Below are positions 56,419 to 64,000 of a stretch of 64,000 bases of DNA, piece by piece; the first letter of the stretch is position 1; every line of letters begins with the position of its first letter. The DNA comes from Gordonia sp. X0973 (GTDB taxonomy: Bacteria; Actinomycetota; Actinomycetes; Mycobacteriales; Mycobacteriaceae). Under the pieces are notes generated by a model, which saw nothing but the letters and a program-made list of their open reading frames with translations, made no database searches and was not told where the DNA came from. The position numbers and the translations under genes are program-made. The stretch is taken from the NCBI RefSeq assembly GCF_013348785.1, contig NZ_CP054691.1, positions 1,302,001 to 1,366,000 on the forward strand, in the 5' to 3' direction.

Positions 56419-57294
56419 ATGAGCATCAGTATCGCGCCGGCGATCCCATCGGCCCTGGTGCCCGATGCCGAGCCCACCGCCCGCGTCGGGCGTCCCCGCC
56501 GAATAGTCGGTCGTGCGCCGCGATCGACGCCCGGGTGGTATCGGCTGCTGAGTCCTCTTGCGGTGCTGGTGCTGTGGCAAACGGCGAGCGCGACCGGTTT
56601 GGTGTCACCCGAGAAGGTGCCGTCGCCGGTCGACGTCTGGCGCACCGCGGTACGCCTGATCACGACGGATTCGCCGGCCTACGGAACCCTGCAGGGCGCG
56701 CTGATCGCGTCGTTGGAGCGCATGGCCGAGGGGTTCGCCCTCGGCGCGGCGGTCGCCCTGGTCCTAGCGGTGATCGCCGGACTCAGCCGCGTTGGCGAGA
56801 CGGTGGTCGATCCGCTCATGCAGATGCTGCGCACGGTGCCGCTCTTCGGATTGGTACCGGTGTTCATCGTGTGGTTCGGAATCGGCCAGCAGCCCAAGTT
56901 GGTGCTGATCGCGCTCGGTGCGGCGATCCCGCTGTACCTCAATACCTTTTCCGGAATCCGGGGAGTGGACCCGAAGCTCGTCGAGGCCGGACGGGTGCTC
57001 GGGCTGAACCGGTTGGAGGTGTTGCGACATGTCGTGCTGCCCGGCGCGCTGCCGCAGATCCTCGTCGGATTGCGCCAGAGCCTGGGCACGGCGTGGTTGT
57101 CGCTGGTGGTCGCCGAACTGCTGAACACCAAGGCCGGGCTGGGCTTTCTGATCAATCAGGCCACGCAGTTCCTGCAGAACGACGTCATCTTCGTGGCGCT
57201 GATCGTCTACACGCTTCTCGGCCTGCTCACCGACTGGCTGGTCCGCATCGTCGAGAGGAAGGCCCTGGCATGGCGTCCCGAATTGGTGGCCTGA
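56419..57294 (+). CDS. ABC importer permease (SsuC/NrtB/TauC type)
   Basis: A 291-aa inner-membrane permease with six predicted helices. The EAA loop reads VEAGRVLGLNRLEVLRHVVLPGALPQILVGL, typical of the nitrate/sulfonate/taurine group. It begins a three-gene importer (permease, ATPase, binding protein) inserted in the molybdenum cofactor cluster. The ATPase gene overlaps its end by 25 bases. The substrate cannot be fixed: no sulfonate monooxygenase or nitrate reductase gene is near. Confidence 0.88.
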   Translation: MSISIAPAIPSALVPDAEPTARVGRPRRIVGRAPRSTPGWYRLLSPLAVLVLWQTASATGLVSPEKVPSPVDVWRTAVRLITTDSPAYGTLQGALIASLERMAEGFALGAAVALVLAVIAGLSRVGETVVDPLMQMLRTVPLFGLVPVFIVWFGIGQQPKLVLIALGAAIPLYLNTFSGIRGVDPKLVEAGRVLGLNRLEVLRHVVLPGALPQILVGLRQSLGTAWLSLVVAELLNTKAGLGFLINQATQFLQNDVIFVALIVYTLLGLLTDWLVRIVERKALAWRPELVA

Positions 57295-57995
57295 TCGATA
57301 CTCGCCCGGTGGTGCGGGCGCGCGGGGTGACGCGGGCCTTCGGGGACGACCGCGTGCTGGACGACCTCGACCTGGAGATCGCGCCCGGCGAGTTCGTCGC
57401 ACTGTTGGGCCGCAGCGGTTCCGGCAAGTCGACGTTGCTGCGAATCCTGGCCGACCTCGACGACGGTGTGACCGGCTCGCTGGAGGTCGACGGAACCGTC
57501 GCGATGGCGTTCCAAGAACCGCGTTTGCTGCCGTGGAAGACGGTGCTGGCGAACACCGTCCTCGGCCTGCGAGGCGCCGAACCGAAACGTGTCGCGCGGG
57601 AGGCGCTGCAGGAGGTCGGGCTCGCCGACCGTGCGGACGCGTGGCCCCGGACGCTGTCCGGCGGTCAGGCGCAACGGGTTTCGCTGGCACGCGCACTGGT
57701 TCGCGAGCCGCGGCTGCTCCTACTCGATGAGCCGTTCAGCGCTCTGGATGCGTTGACGCGCATCACGATGCATCGACTGGTGCTGAGCCTGTGGCAGCGG
57801 CACCGCCCGGCGGTGCTGCTGGTCACGCACGACGTCGATGAGGCGCTGGCACTCGCCGACCGCGTCCTGGTGCTGCGCGACGGGCGGATCGAATTCGAAT
57901 CTCGCGTCGTCGTATCGGCACGTCCCCGCAAGCGGGACGACGCGGAGTTGATCGCCTTGCGGACCCGGCTGCTGAGCGCGCTCGGCGTCGACTGA
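57270..57995 (+). CDS. ABC importer ATP-binding protein (SsuB/TauB type)
   Basis: A 241-aa ATPase with Walker A GRSGSGKS, Q-loop AFQEPRLLPW, signature LSGGQAQRVSLARAL, Walker B LLLLDEPFSALD and the switch His in LLVTHDVDEAL. FQEPRLLPWKTVLANTVLGL is characteristic of the sulfonate/nitrate subfamily. ATG at 57270 lies within the permease gene, so the two are translationally linked. The binding protein follows 88 bases later. Confidence 0.9.
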   Translation: MASRIGGLIDTRPVVRARGVTRAFGDDRVLDDLDLEIAPGEFVALLGRSGSGKSTLLRILADLDDGVTGSLEVDGTVAMAFQEPRLLPWKTVLANTVLGLRGAEPKRVAREALQEVGLADRADAWPRTLSGGQAQRVSLARALVREPRLLLLDEPFSALDALTRITMHRLVLSLWQRHRPAVLLVTHDVDEALALADRVLVLRDGRIEFESRVVVSARPRKRDDAELIALRTRLLSALGVD

Positions 57996-58083
57996 ACCGA
58001 ATCCCGTTTTCGGCAACGGCACAGTCCCGTGCCGCTGCCGTGTTCCATGCCGTAACCGTCTCGACAGTGAAAGAGGAAACACC

Positions 58084-59124
58084 ATGAAGCACAGCCCATT
58101 CCGGTACCGATCGGCCGTCGCAGTGTCGGCCACACTGGTCGCGTCTGGACTGCTCGCCGCCTGTGGCAGTCCCAGCCCGACGTCGGAGACGACGGTGTCG
58201 GCCGCACCGCAGGCGAGTGGTCAGGGGCCGCGGGTCGACCTGTCGAAGGTCACGCTCACCGTCGGCGATCAGGCCGGGGTTGGGTCGCAAGCGCTGTTGT
58301 CGGCGGCCGGACTCACCGAGAAGCTGCCGTTCACGGTGAAGTGGGCGAACTTCAACGCGGGCCCGGTGATGCTGCAGGCCGCGGCCTCCGGTTCGGTGGA
58401 CATTGGCAGCGTCGGCGACGCCCCGCCGGTCTTCACGGCGGCCGGCGGCGCACCGATCGCGATCGTGTCCGCGGTCCGCAATCCGGCCGGCTACGAGGCC
58501 ATCGTCGTGCCGAAGAATTCGCCGATCACCTCGGTGGATCAGTTGCGCGGCAAGAAGATCGGTGGAAACCAGGGAAGCAACACCAACTACTTCACCTTCC
58601 AGGTGCTGAACAAGGCCGGACTCAAGCCGTCGGACGTCTCCCTGGACTACCTGGCACCCGCGGCAGGCTTGGCGGCGCTGGCGAATGGCTCGATCGATGC
58701 CTGGGCGGCGTGGAGCCCGTACATCGAGCAGGCGACCGTCCAGCACGGCGCCCGCGTCCTCACCGACACGGCGCCGTACGGCACGCACTACTCCTTCAAC
58801 GTGGCGTCCAAGCGGGCCCTGAGCGATCCGGGCAAGGCGTCCGCGATCCGGGAGTACGTGCGGCTGTGGAACCAGGCACGGGTGTGGGCCAACGAGCACC
58901 CCGATCAGTGGGCGCAATTCTGGTCCAAGGCGACGGGTCTGCCGCTGTCGGTGACCGCGGTCGCGGCGCGGAACTCCGGCGGCGTGCCGGTCCCGATCAC
59001 CAAAGAGGTCTCCGATTCCGAGCAGACGCTGGTCTCGACCTTCGCGGCCAACGGGCTGACGCCGAAGGATTACGACTTCTCGCCCTATGTCTTCACCGGA
59101 CTGAACAACCTTTACGGGGGATGA
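58084..59124 (+). CDS. ABC importer substrate-binding lipoprotein (SsuA/NrtA type)
   Basis: A 346-aa lipoprotein with signal peptide and lipobox LAAC. The domain shows the NMT1/SsuA pattern: LTVGDQAGVGSQALLS, a first lobe with MLQAAASGSVDIGSVGDAPP, SPITSVDQLRGKKIGGNQGSN, and LANGSIDAWAAWSPY. Ligands in this family are aliphatic sulfonates, taurine or nitrate. AAAGAGGAA precedes the ATG. It ends 21 bases before the convergent moaCB fusion. Confidence 0.9.
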   Translation: MKHSPFRYRSAVAVSATLVASGLLAACGSPSPTSETTVSAAPQASGQGPRVDLSKVTLTVGDQAGVGSQALLSAAGLTEKLPFTVKWANFNAGPVMLQAAASGSVDIGSVGDAPPVFTAAGGAPIAIVSAVRNPAGYEAIVVPKNSPITSVDQLRGKKIGGNQGSNTNYFTFQVLNKAGLKPSDVSLDYLAPAAGLAALANGSIDAWAAWSPYIEQATVQHGARVLTDTAPYGTHYSFNVASKRALSDPGKASAIREYVRLWNQARVWANEHPDQWAQFWSKATGLPLSVTAVAARNSGGVPVPITKEVSDSEQTLVSTFAANGLTPKDYDFSPYVFTGLNNLYGG

Positions 59125-59145
59125 GCGGCGTGGCGCGGTCGCGGC

Positions 59146-60153
59146 TCAGTCGTGGCCGCCGCCGACGGCGAGGTCGAACAGGTGCTTGACCAGCGGATCG
59201 AGTACGGCGATGCCGTCGCGGACACCCCCGCGGGAGCCGGGCAGGTTGATGACGAGGGTGCGACCGGCGAAGCCGGCCAGGCCGCGGCTCAACGACGAAT
59301 ACGGCGTCGACGCCCGGCCGGTTTCGCGCAGCGCCTCGGCGATGCCGGGCAGTTCGGTGGTCAGATAGGGGCGCGTCGCCTCGGGGGTGTGGTCGTCCGA
59401 CGTCGGGCCGGTACCCCCGGTCGTGATGAGTAGTGACGGCCGGACGGCCAACGCGTCGGCGATGGCGCCGTCGATCTCCGCGTCGGCGACGATGATCGGC
59501 TCGTCGACCTCGAATCCCTTGTCCGTCAACCACTCCCGCAGAATCGGGCCGGTGGCATCGGTGCGCTCGCCGGCCGCGACGCGTGTCGACGACACGATTA
59601 CGTGGGCCCGGCGGCCCGGATAGATGTCGACGACGGCGGGTGAGGAGGCGGTCGCCGGTGCGGCCGCTCCCGCATCGCGACGCCAGGCCCCGCGGCGACC
59701 GCCGTCCTTGGCGACGAGGCCGATGTCGGTCATCGTCGCCGCCGGATCGACGGCCTTCACCATGTCGTGCAGCGTCAACCCGGCGACGCTCACGGCGGTC
59801 AGCGCCTCCATCTCGACACCGGTTTTGCCGGTCGTCGTCGCCGTGGCGGTCACGGTCACGGCATCGGACTCCAGCGCGAACTCGACGTCGACCGAGTCGA
59901 GGGGGAGCGGATGGCACAGGGGGATCAGCTCGGCGGTCCTTTTGGCGCCCATGATCGCGGCGACCCGGGCGACGGCGAGCACGTCCCCCTTTCCGTGTCC
60001 GCCCGATTCGACGAGTCCGACGACCTCGGCGGTGGTGCGGAACACCCCGCGGGCCACGGCGGTCCGCCTGGTCACGGCTTTCGCAGAGACGTCGACCATG
60101 TGCGCGGCCCCGGAATCGTCGAGATGGGTCAATCCGACATCGTCAGCGGCCAT
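59146..60153 (-). CDS. bifunctional MoaC-MogA/MoaB molybdenum cofactor protein
   Basis: A 335-aa fusion. Residues 1-155 are MoaC (cyclic pyranopterin monophosphate synthase): LTHLDDSGAAHMVDVSAK, KGDVLAVARVAAIMGAK, LIPLCHPLPL, and GKTGVEMEALTAVSVAGLTLHDMVKAVD. Residues 170-335 are MogA/MoaB-like molybdopterin adenylyltransferase: LITTGGTGPTSDDHTPEAT and VINLPGSRGGVRDG. Such fusions occur in actinobacteria. One protein thus serves an early and a late step. The ATG overlaps the end of moeA by 25 bases, so translation is coupled. Confidence 0.93.
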   Translation of the reverse strand: MAADDVGLTHLDDSGAAHMVDVSAKAVTRRTAVARGVFRTTAEVVGLVESGGHGKGDVLAVARVAAIMGAKRTAELIPLCHPLPLDSVDVEFALESDAVTVTATATTTGKTGVEMEALTAVSVAGLTLHDMVKAVDPAATMTDIGLVAKDGGRRGAWRRDAGAAAPATASSPAVVDIYPGRRAHVIVSSTRVAAGERTDATGPILREWLTDKGFEVDEPIIVADAEIDGAIADALAVRPSLLITTGGTGPTSDDHTPEATRPYLTTELPGIAEALRETGRASTPYSSLSRGLAGFAGRTLVINLPGSRGGVRDGIAVLDPLVKHLFDLAVGGGHD

Positions 60154-61331
60154 AGCGGTACCTCCAGGTCTGGGGTGAGTTCGGTGAGGTCGGCGGGGAC
60201 TTCGACGAGGACGTCGGCTTGGGAAGCGGTCGCGATGAGGTGGCTGCTCGGGCCGCCGATGACGGCGACGCGATTCCCGTCGGCCGTCCTCCCGCGCAGG
60301 AATTGAGTCTTTCCCGGCGCCGAGGCAACGGGGTCGAGCACGCGTCCCCGACCGCACCGCACCGGTGGGCGCCCCAGCACCGCATGGAGCGCGTCGCGCA
60401 CGAACACCTCGAAGGACACCAGGACGCTGACCGGATTGCCCGGCAGGCAGAGCACCGGGGTGCCGTTGCGACGGGCCAACCCCTGCGGACCGCCCGGTTG
60501 CATCGCCACCGCGCCGAACCAGTTGCCGTCGGCGCCGGCCAGCAGGTCGCGCACCGGCTCGTGCTCGCCGGCGGAGACGCCGCCGGTCGTGATGACCAGG
60601 TCGGCCGAGTCGCATGCCGCGTCGAGCGCGGCGGCGAAACCGCCGTCGTCGCCGACAGTGCCGACGCTGGCCACGCGGGCGCCGCTGGTGGCGACGAGGG
60701 CTGCGAGCAGCGTCGAATTCGATTCGTAGATCTGGCCGGGGCCCAGCGGTTGACCAGCGCTGACCAGCTCAGACCCGGTGGAGAGGACCGCGACGCGGGG
60801 CGGGCGCCACACGTCGACCGTCTCGATGCCGGCCGCGGCCAGTGCGCCGAGCCGGTGCGGCGCCAACCGGGTTCCGGCCCGCGCGATCGGGTCGCCGGCG
60901 CGAACGTCGGACCCGGCGGGTCGCAGGAAGGCCCCGGTCGCCGGGGACACCGAGAAGGACACCTCGGTGCCGCCACCCGCACTCGGCCGCTCGTCGGATT
61001 CCTCGACGGGGATCACGGTGTCGGCGCCCCGGGGGACCGGTGCCCCGGTCATGATCGCCGCCGCCGCGCCCGGGGCGAGGGCGGGTGCCCGTGTTCCCGC
61101 CGGGATGCGGAAGGCGACGGGGAGCGCGCTCCCGGATACGACATCGGCGGCCCGCACCGCGAATCCGTCCATCGCCGAATTCGCGAAGGGCGGCAGTGCG
61201 AGCGGGGCGTCGACGGTGGTGGCGAGCACCAGGCCCAGGGCGTCGGCCACCGCGACTGGGGCGATGGCGGCCACGCCGGTGACGTGCTCGGCAACGGCGC
61301 GTCGGTGCTCGGAGACCGGACGTCTGGGCAT
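60129..61331 (-). CDS. moeA: molybdopterin molybdenumtransferase MoeA
   Basis: Inserts molybdate into adenylated molybdopterin. It has 400 aa, with PPFANSAMDGFAVRAAD, AIMTGAPVPRGADTVIPVEE, RVAVLSTGSELV, YESNSTLLAALV, TTGGVSAGEHEPVRD and LPGNPVSVLVSFEVFV, all typical of MoeA/gephyrin. It starts with ATG 68 bases from the divergent moaA start, and overlaps the downstream moaC-mogA fusion by 25 bases. Confidence 0.94.
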   Translation of the reverse strand: MPRRPVSEHRRAVAEHVTGVAAIAPVAVADALGLVLATTVDAPLALPPFANSAMDGFAVRAADVVSGSALPVAFRIPAGTRAPALAPGAAAAIMTGAPVPRGADTVIPVEESDERPSAGGGTEVSFSVSPATGAFLRPAGSDVRAGDPIARAGTRLAPHRLGALAAAGIETVDVWRPPRVAVLSTGSELVSAGQPLGPGQIYESNSTLLAALVATSGARVASVGTVGDDGGFAAALDAACDSADLVITTGGVSAGEHEPVRDLLAGADGNWFGAVAMQPGGPQGLARRNGTPVLCLPGNPVSVLVSFEVFVRDALHAVLGRPPVRCGRGRVLDPVASAPGKTQFLRGRTADGNRVAVIGGPSSHLIATASQADVLVEVPADLTELTPDLEVPLWPLTMSD

Positions 61332-61386
61332 CCTCCTAGCTTAGGGCGCCCGGATCGAACGGAACATTGCCGAAACACCGCAGGGG

Positions 61387-61392
61387 TAGCGT
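61387..61392 (+). promoter_or_regulatory. moaA: -10 element (TAGCGT) for moaA
   Basis: TAGCGT lies 7 bases before the GTG start with no ribosome site between, suggesting a leaderless mRNA. No molybdenum-cofactor riboswitch could be recognised in the 68-base gap. Confidence 0.4.
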
Positions 61393-61399
61393 CACAGGT

Positions 61400-62413
61400 G
61401 TGACCGCGCCCGAATCGCCTGCGCTTCCCGCGCTGCTGGTTGACACGTTGGGACGGCGCGCCCGCGACCTGCGGATCTCGTTGACGCAGGCGTGCACGCT
61501 GCGCTGTCGCTACTGCATGCCCGCGGAGGGCTTGCCGCTCCTGCCGCGCGAGGAGTTGCTGTCGGCCGCCGAGGTGACCCGGTTGGTCGACGTGGCCGTC
61601 GGGCACCTGGGCATCGAGGAGGTGCGGCTCACCGGCGGCGAGCCGCTCGTGCGGGGGGATCTGGAGCTCGTGGTCGCCGGCATCCGCGCGCGGCATCGGG
61701 ATCTGCCGATCGCCTTGACCACCAACGCCATCGGACTGGCCCGCCGCGCCGAAGCGCTCGCGCACGCCGGTCTGACGCGGGTCAACATCTCCCTCGACGC
61801 GGTGGACGCGGAACTCTTCGCCCGGGTGACCCGCCGCGACCGGCTCGCCGACGTGATCGCCGGGATCGACGCCGCCCGCGCCGCCGGGCTGCAGCCGGTG
61901 AAGATCAATGCGGTCCTGCAACGCGAGACCCTTTCCCACGCACCGGAATTGCTGCGCTGGTGCCGCGACCGCGGATTGCCGCTGCGCTTCATCGAGGCGA
62001 TGCCACTCGACGCCGACCGCGCCTGGTCGGCGCAGACCATGGTCACCGCCGACGAGCTACTCGACGTGCTGGGCGCCACGATGGTGCTCACCGAGGCGGG
62101 TCGTGACGATCCGAGTGCACCGGCGGCGTTGTGGCTGGTGGACGGCGGACCGTATCGGGTGGGGATCATCGCCTCGATGACCCGCTCCTTCTGCGGGAGC
62201 TGTGACCGTACCCGTGTCACCGCGGAGGGCCGCGTGCGGCCGTGCCTGTTCTCCGACGACGAGATCGATCTCGCCGCGATCCTGCGCACGGGCGGGTCCG
62301 ACGAGGCGCTGGCGGACGCGTGGCGCGCCGTCACCGTGCGCAAGCGGGCCGGCCACGCCGATGCGGCGCAGCTCGTCGCCCCCCGGCGCAGCATGGGGGC
62401 GATCGGTGGCTGA
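61400..62413 (+). CDS. moaA: GTP 3',8-cyclase MoaA
   Basis: Radical SAM enzyme, 337 aa, that starts molybdopterin synthesis by rearranging GTP. The N-terminal cluster is CTLRCRYC (Cys32, Cys36, Cys39), and the C-terminal cluster is in [35 protein letters not shown] is the SAM-binding GGE motif. The end lacks the GG tail in its usual form but closes with MGAIGG, which is the family's functional double glycine. The GTG start at 61400 follows a -10-like element. moaD overlaps its end by 8 bases. Confidence 0.95.
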   Translation: MTAPESPALPALLVDTLGRRARDLRISLTQACTLRCRYCMPAEGLPLLPREELLSAAEVTRLVDVAVGHLGIEEVRLTGGEPLVRGDLELVVAGIRARHRDLPIALTTNAIGLARRAEALAHAGLTRVNISLDAVDAELFARVTRRDRLADVIAGIDAARAAGLQPVKINAVLQRETLSHAPELLRWCRDRGLPLRFIEAMPLDADRAWSAQTMVTADELLDVLGATMVLTEAGRDDPSAPAALWLVDGGPYRVGIIASMTRSFCGSCDRTRVTAEGRVRPCLFSDDEIDLAAILRTGGSDEALADAWRAVTVRKRAGHADAAQLVAPRRSMGAIGG

Positions 62414-62654
62414 ATCGGTGACCGTCACCTACTTCGCGGCCCTGGCCGACCGCACCGGTTGCCGCCGCGAGGAACTGCTCGTCGACCTGCTGACGGTGGG
62501 ATCGCTGCGCGCCGCGGTCGGCGCCCGCCACGGTCCCGCGGTCGCGGAACTGGCCGGGCTGTCGTCGGTCCTGACCGGCGACGACGTGGTCCGTGACGAC
62601 GCCGACCCGATCGGCAGTAGCGTCGACCTGCTCCCACCGTTCGCCGGTGGCTGA
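62406..62654 (+). CDS. moaD: molybdopterin synthase sulfur carrier subunit MoaD
   Basis: Ubiquitin-fold protein of 82 aa ending in PPFAGG; the terminal glycine is activated and thiocarboxylated, then used by Moa[14 protein letters not shown] and the C-terminal [12 protein letters not shown] fit the family. The GTG at 62406 lies inside the end of moaA; a GTG at 62418 is an alternative. Note the contrast with CysO in this window, which has a second Gly-Gly. Confidence 0.9.
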   Translation: MAESVTVTYFAALADRTGCRREELLVDLLTVGSLRAAVGARHGPAVAELAGLSSVLTGDDVVRDDADPIGSSVDLLPPFAGG

Positions 62655-62696
62655 CGAAAACCGCCCCCCCCGGGGCCGTGACGAAGGAGAACCGAA

Positions 62697-63434
62697 GTGA
62701 AATCCACCAGACTGCTCGCCGCGACGGCAGCCGCCTCGCTCGCGATCGTCTCGCTGGCCGGGTGCTCGAGCGACGGCACGTCGTCGCAGTCGATCCGCGT
62801 GCTCGCCGCCGCGTCGCTGGTCGACGTGCTCAGGCCGATGGTGTCGGCCTACGCGAAGGAGCATCCCGGGGCGAAGGTGCAGGTGGACACCGGCGCGTCG
62901 TCGGCACTGGTGCAGAAGCTGACGTCCGGGGCCAAGGGCGACGTACTGATCACCGCCGACGAGAAGACCATGACCAAGGCGGTCGACGGCAAGGTCGCGC
63001 ACGACCCGCGCGTGGTCGCGACCAACCGCCTCGTGATCGTCGTGCCGAAGGGTAACCCGGGCAAGGTGACCGGCGTGAAGTACTTCACCGAACCCGGCAG
63101 TCGCGCGGTCATCTGCGCGCGGGAGGTGCCCTGCGGCGCGGCGGCGGAGAAGGCGATCGCCGCCATCGGCGGCACCCCGCATCCGATCAGCCGCGCCGTC
63201 GACGTGCGCGCCGCCTTGGCGTCGGTGACCAGCGGGGAGGCCGACGCGGCACTCGTCTACGCCACCGACGCCGCCTCGGCGGGCGACCGGGTGGAGACCA
63301 TCGCGATCCCGGACGCACCGGTGAATCGTTACCCGGCTGCGGCGCTGACCGATGACGGCAAGGCATTCGTCGACCTGCTCGCCGGTCCCGAGGGGCAACG
63401 CATCTTCCGGGAGGCCGGATTCGGGGCTCCGTGA
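62697..63434 (+). CDS. modA: molybdate ABC transporter substrate-binding protein
   Basis: Periplasmic-type binding lipoprotein of 245 aa. Signal peptide with lipobox LAGC, then IRVLAAASLVDVL, DTGASSALVQKLTSGAKGDVLITADEKTM, and GEADAALVYATDAAS, the standard ModA pattern. A GTG start with AAGGAG upstream. It follows moaD by 42 bases and overlaps modB by 4, so molybdate uptake is encoded with cofactor synthesis. Confidence 0.93.
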   Translation: MKSTRLLAATAAASLAIVSLAGCSSDGTSSQSIRVLAAASLVDVLRPMVSAYAKEHPGAKVQVDTGASSALVQKLTSGAKGDVLITADEKTMTKAVDGKVAHDPRVVATNRLVIVVPKGNPGKVTGVKYFTEPGSRAVICAREVPCGAAAEKAIAAIGGTPHPISRAVDVRAALASVTSGEADAALVYATDAASAGDRVETIAIPDAPVNRYPAAALTDDGKAFVDLLAGPEGQRIFREAGFGAP

Positions 63435-64000
63435 GGGGGCGGCCGGCAACGCCGATCCGCGCCGTCGGTGTCATCGGCCTGGTCGTCCTCCTGACACCGC
63501 TGGTCGCGCTGATTGCGACGGCGCCGTGGGGGCAGATGATCGGATTGCTGACGGCGCCGTCGGCGCGTTCGGCCCTGTGGTTGTCCCTGGCCTCGGCCGC
63601 CATCGCCACGGCGATCGCCGTCGTCCTCGGCGTCCCGCTCGCCGCGCTGCTCGCCGACGGCATCTCCTCGGATCGGCTGCGGGCCGCGTTGCGGCTGGTC
63701 GTGCTGGTGCCGATGGTGCTGCCCCCGGTGGTGGTGGGCGCCGGCCTGCTGGCGGCATTCGGGCGGCGCGCACCGATCGGCTCGCTACTGGACTCGTGGT
63801 TCGGCTGGACGCCGACCTACACCTTCGCCGCCGTCGTCATGGCGCAGCTGGTGGTGTCCATGCCGTTCCTGGTGATCAGCGTCGAATCGGCGTTGCGCAG
63901 TCGCGACGTCGACGCCGAGGAGGTCGCGCACACCCTTGGTGCGGGGCGGGCCACCACGTTCTGGCGCGTGACGCTACCGATGATCCGCGGGGGGATCGGG
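63431..64000 (+). CDS. modB: molybdate ABC transporter permease ModB (3' end missing)
   Basis: The first 190 codons of a ModB-type permease are visible before the window ends. Hydrophobic helices VGVIGLVVLLTPLVALIA, ALWLSLASAAIATAIAVVLGVPLAALLA and VVLVPMVLPPVVVGAGLLAAFG are followed by the start of the EAA loop (DVDAEEVAHTLGAGRATTFWRVTLPMI). The GTG start overlaps the modA stop (GTGA). A ModC ATPase would be expected just beyond the edge. Confidence 0.9.
   Translation, partial: MRGRPATPIRAVGVIGLVVLLTPLVALIATAPWGQMIGLLTAPSARSALWLSLASAAIATAIAVVLGVPLAALLADGISSDRLRAALRLVVLVPMVLPPVVVGAGLLAAFGRRAPIGSLLDSWFGWTPTYTFAAVVMAQLVVSMPFLVISVESALRSRDVDAEEVAHTLGAGRATTFWRVTLPMIRGGIG

Noticed and set aside
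61332..61399. Molybdenum cofactor riboswitch before moaA
   Set aside because: The gap is only 68 bases between divergent starts, too short for the Moco aptamer, and a leaderless -10 lies next to the GTG.

Overview
The window is chromosomal DNA from a high-GC actinobacterium of the order Mycobacteriales, most likely Gordonia or a close relative. Evidence: a single-chain type I fatty acid synthase (3103 aa) with its own acpS, a CmrA-type reductase of mycolic acid synthesis beside orn, a DUF222/HNH (13E12-type) gene, ectABC, two LdtMt2-like L,D-transpeptidases, and gene order from glgB to the LprD-like gene that follows Mycobacterium tuberculosis Rv1326c-Rv1343c. The genus is an inference; the order is well supported.

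Layout. 1-16035: glgB (cut by the left edge), dinG, pncB | clpS, DUF2017, P1-family peptidase, mec-cysO-cysM (protein-thiocarboxylate cysteine synthesis), murI, a 1.3-kb insertion carrying one HsdR_N-type nuclease gene between 120-bp direct repeats, the Rv1339-like phosphodiesterase, rph, rdgB, a DUF222/HNH gene, and two small membrane proteins. 16103-25202: tRNA-Leu, secreted S1 protease, secreted HNH nuclease, methyltransferase, OpgC-like membrane protein, FadD15-like acyl-CoA ligase, DEAD-box helicase, rhodanese-like and HIT proteins. 25475-36331: fas-acpS, TetR regulator, bcp. 36427-43331: DUF3618 protein, two paralogous L,D-transpeptidases separated by tRNA-Lys, acyl-CoA dehydrogenase, DUF4185 (putative arabinan hydrolase), two small exported proteins sharing a Cys/Trp mini-domain, and a small HTH protein. 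43336-46740: exported lipase-like hydrolase and the ectoine operon ectABC, closed by a 66-nt nested hairpin. 46748-55710: AI-2E family protein, SDR, tRNA-His, orn-cmrA, FadH-like dienoyl-CoA reductase with PadR regulator, sirtuin, and several membrane proteins. 55814-64000: molybdenum cofactor cluster (moaE, moaCB fusion, moeA, moaA, moaD, modA, modB cut by the right edge) enclosing a three-gene sulfonate/nitrate-type ABC importer.

Major themes are envelope lipid and wall construction (fas, acpS, cmrA, Ldts, DUF4185), sulfur and molybdenum metabolism, and osmoadaptation. The clearest accessory DNA is the 1323-bp nuclease cassette at the 3' end of murI. The most unusual protein features are a CysO with a second terminal Gly-Gly, an L,D-transpeptidase with SNGC instead of SHGC, and the duplicated mini-domain family at 42.3-43.1 kb. 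No CRISPR array, rRNA, transposase or integrase was seen.
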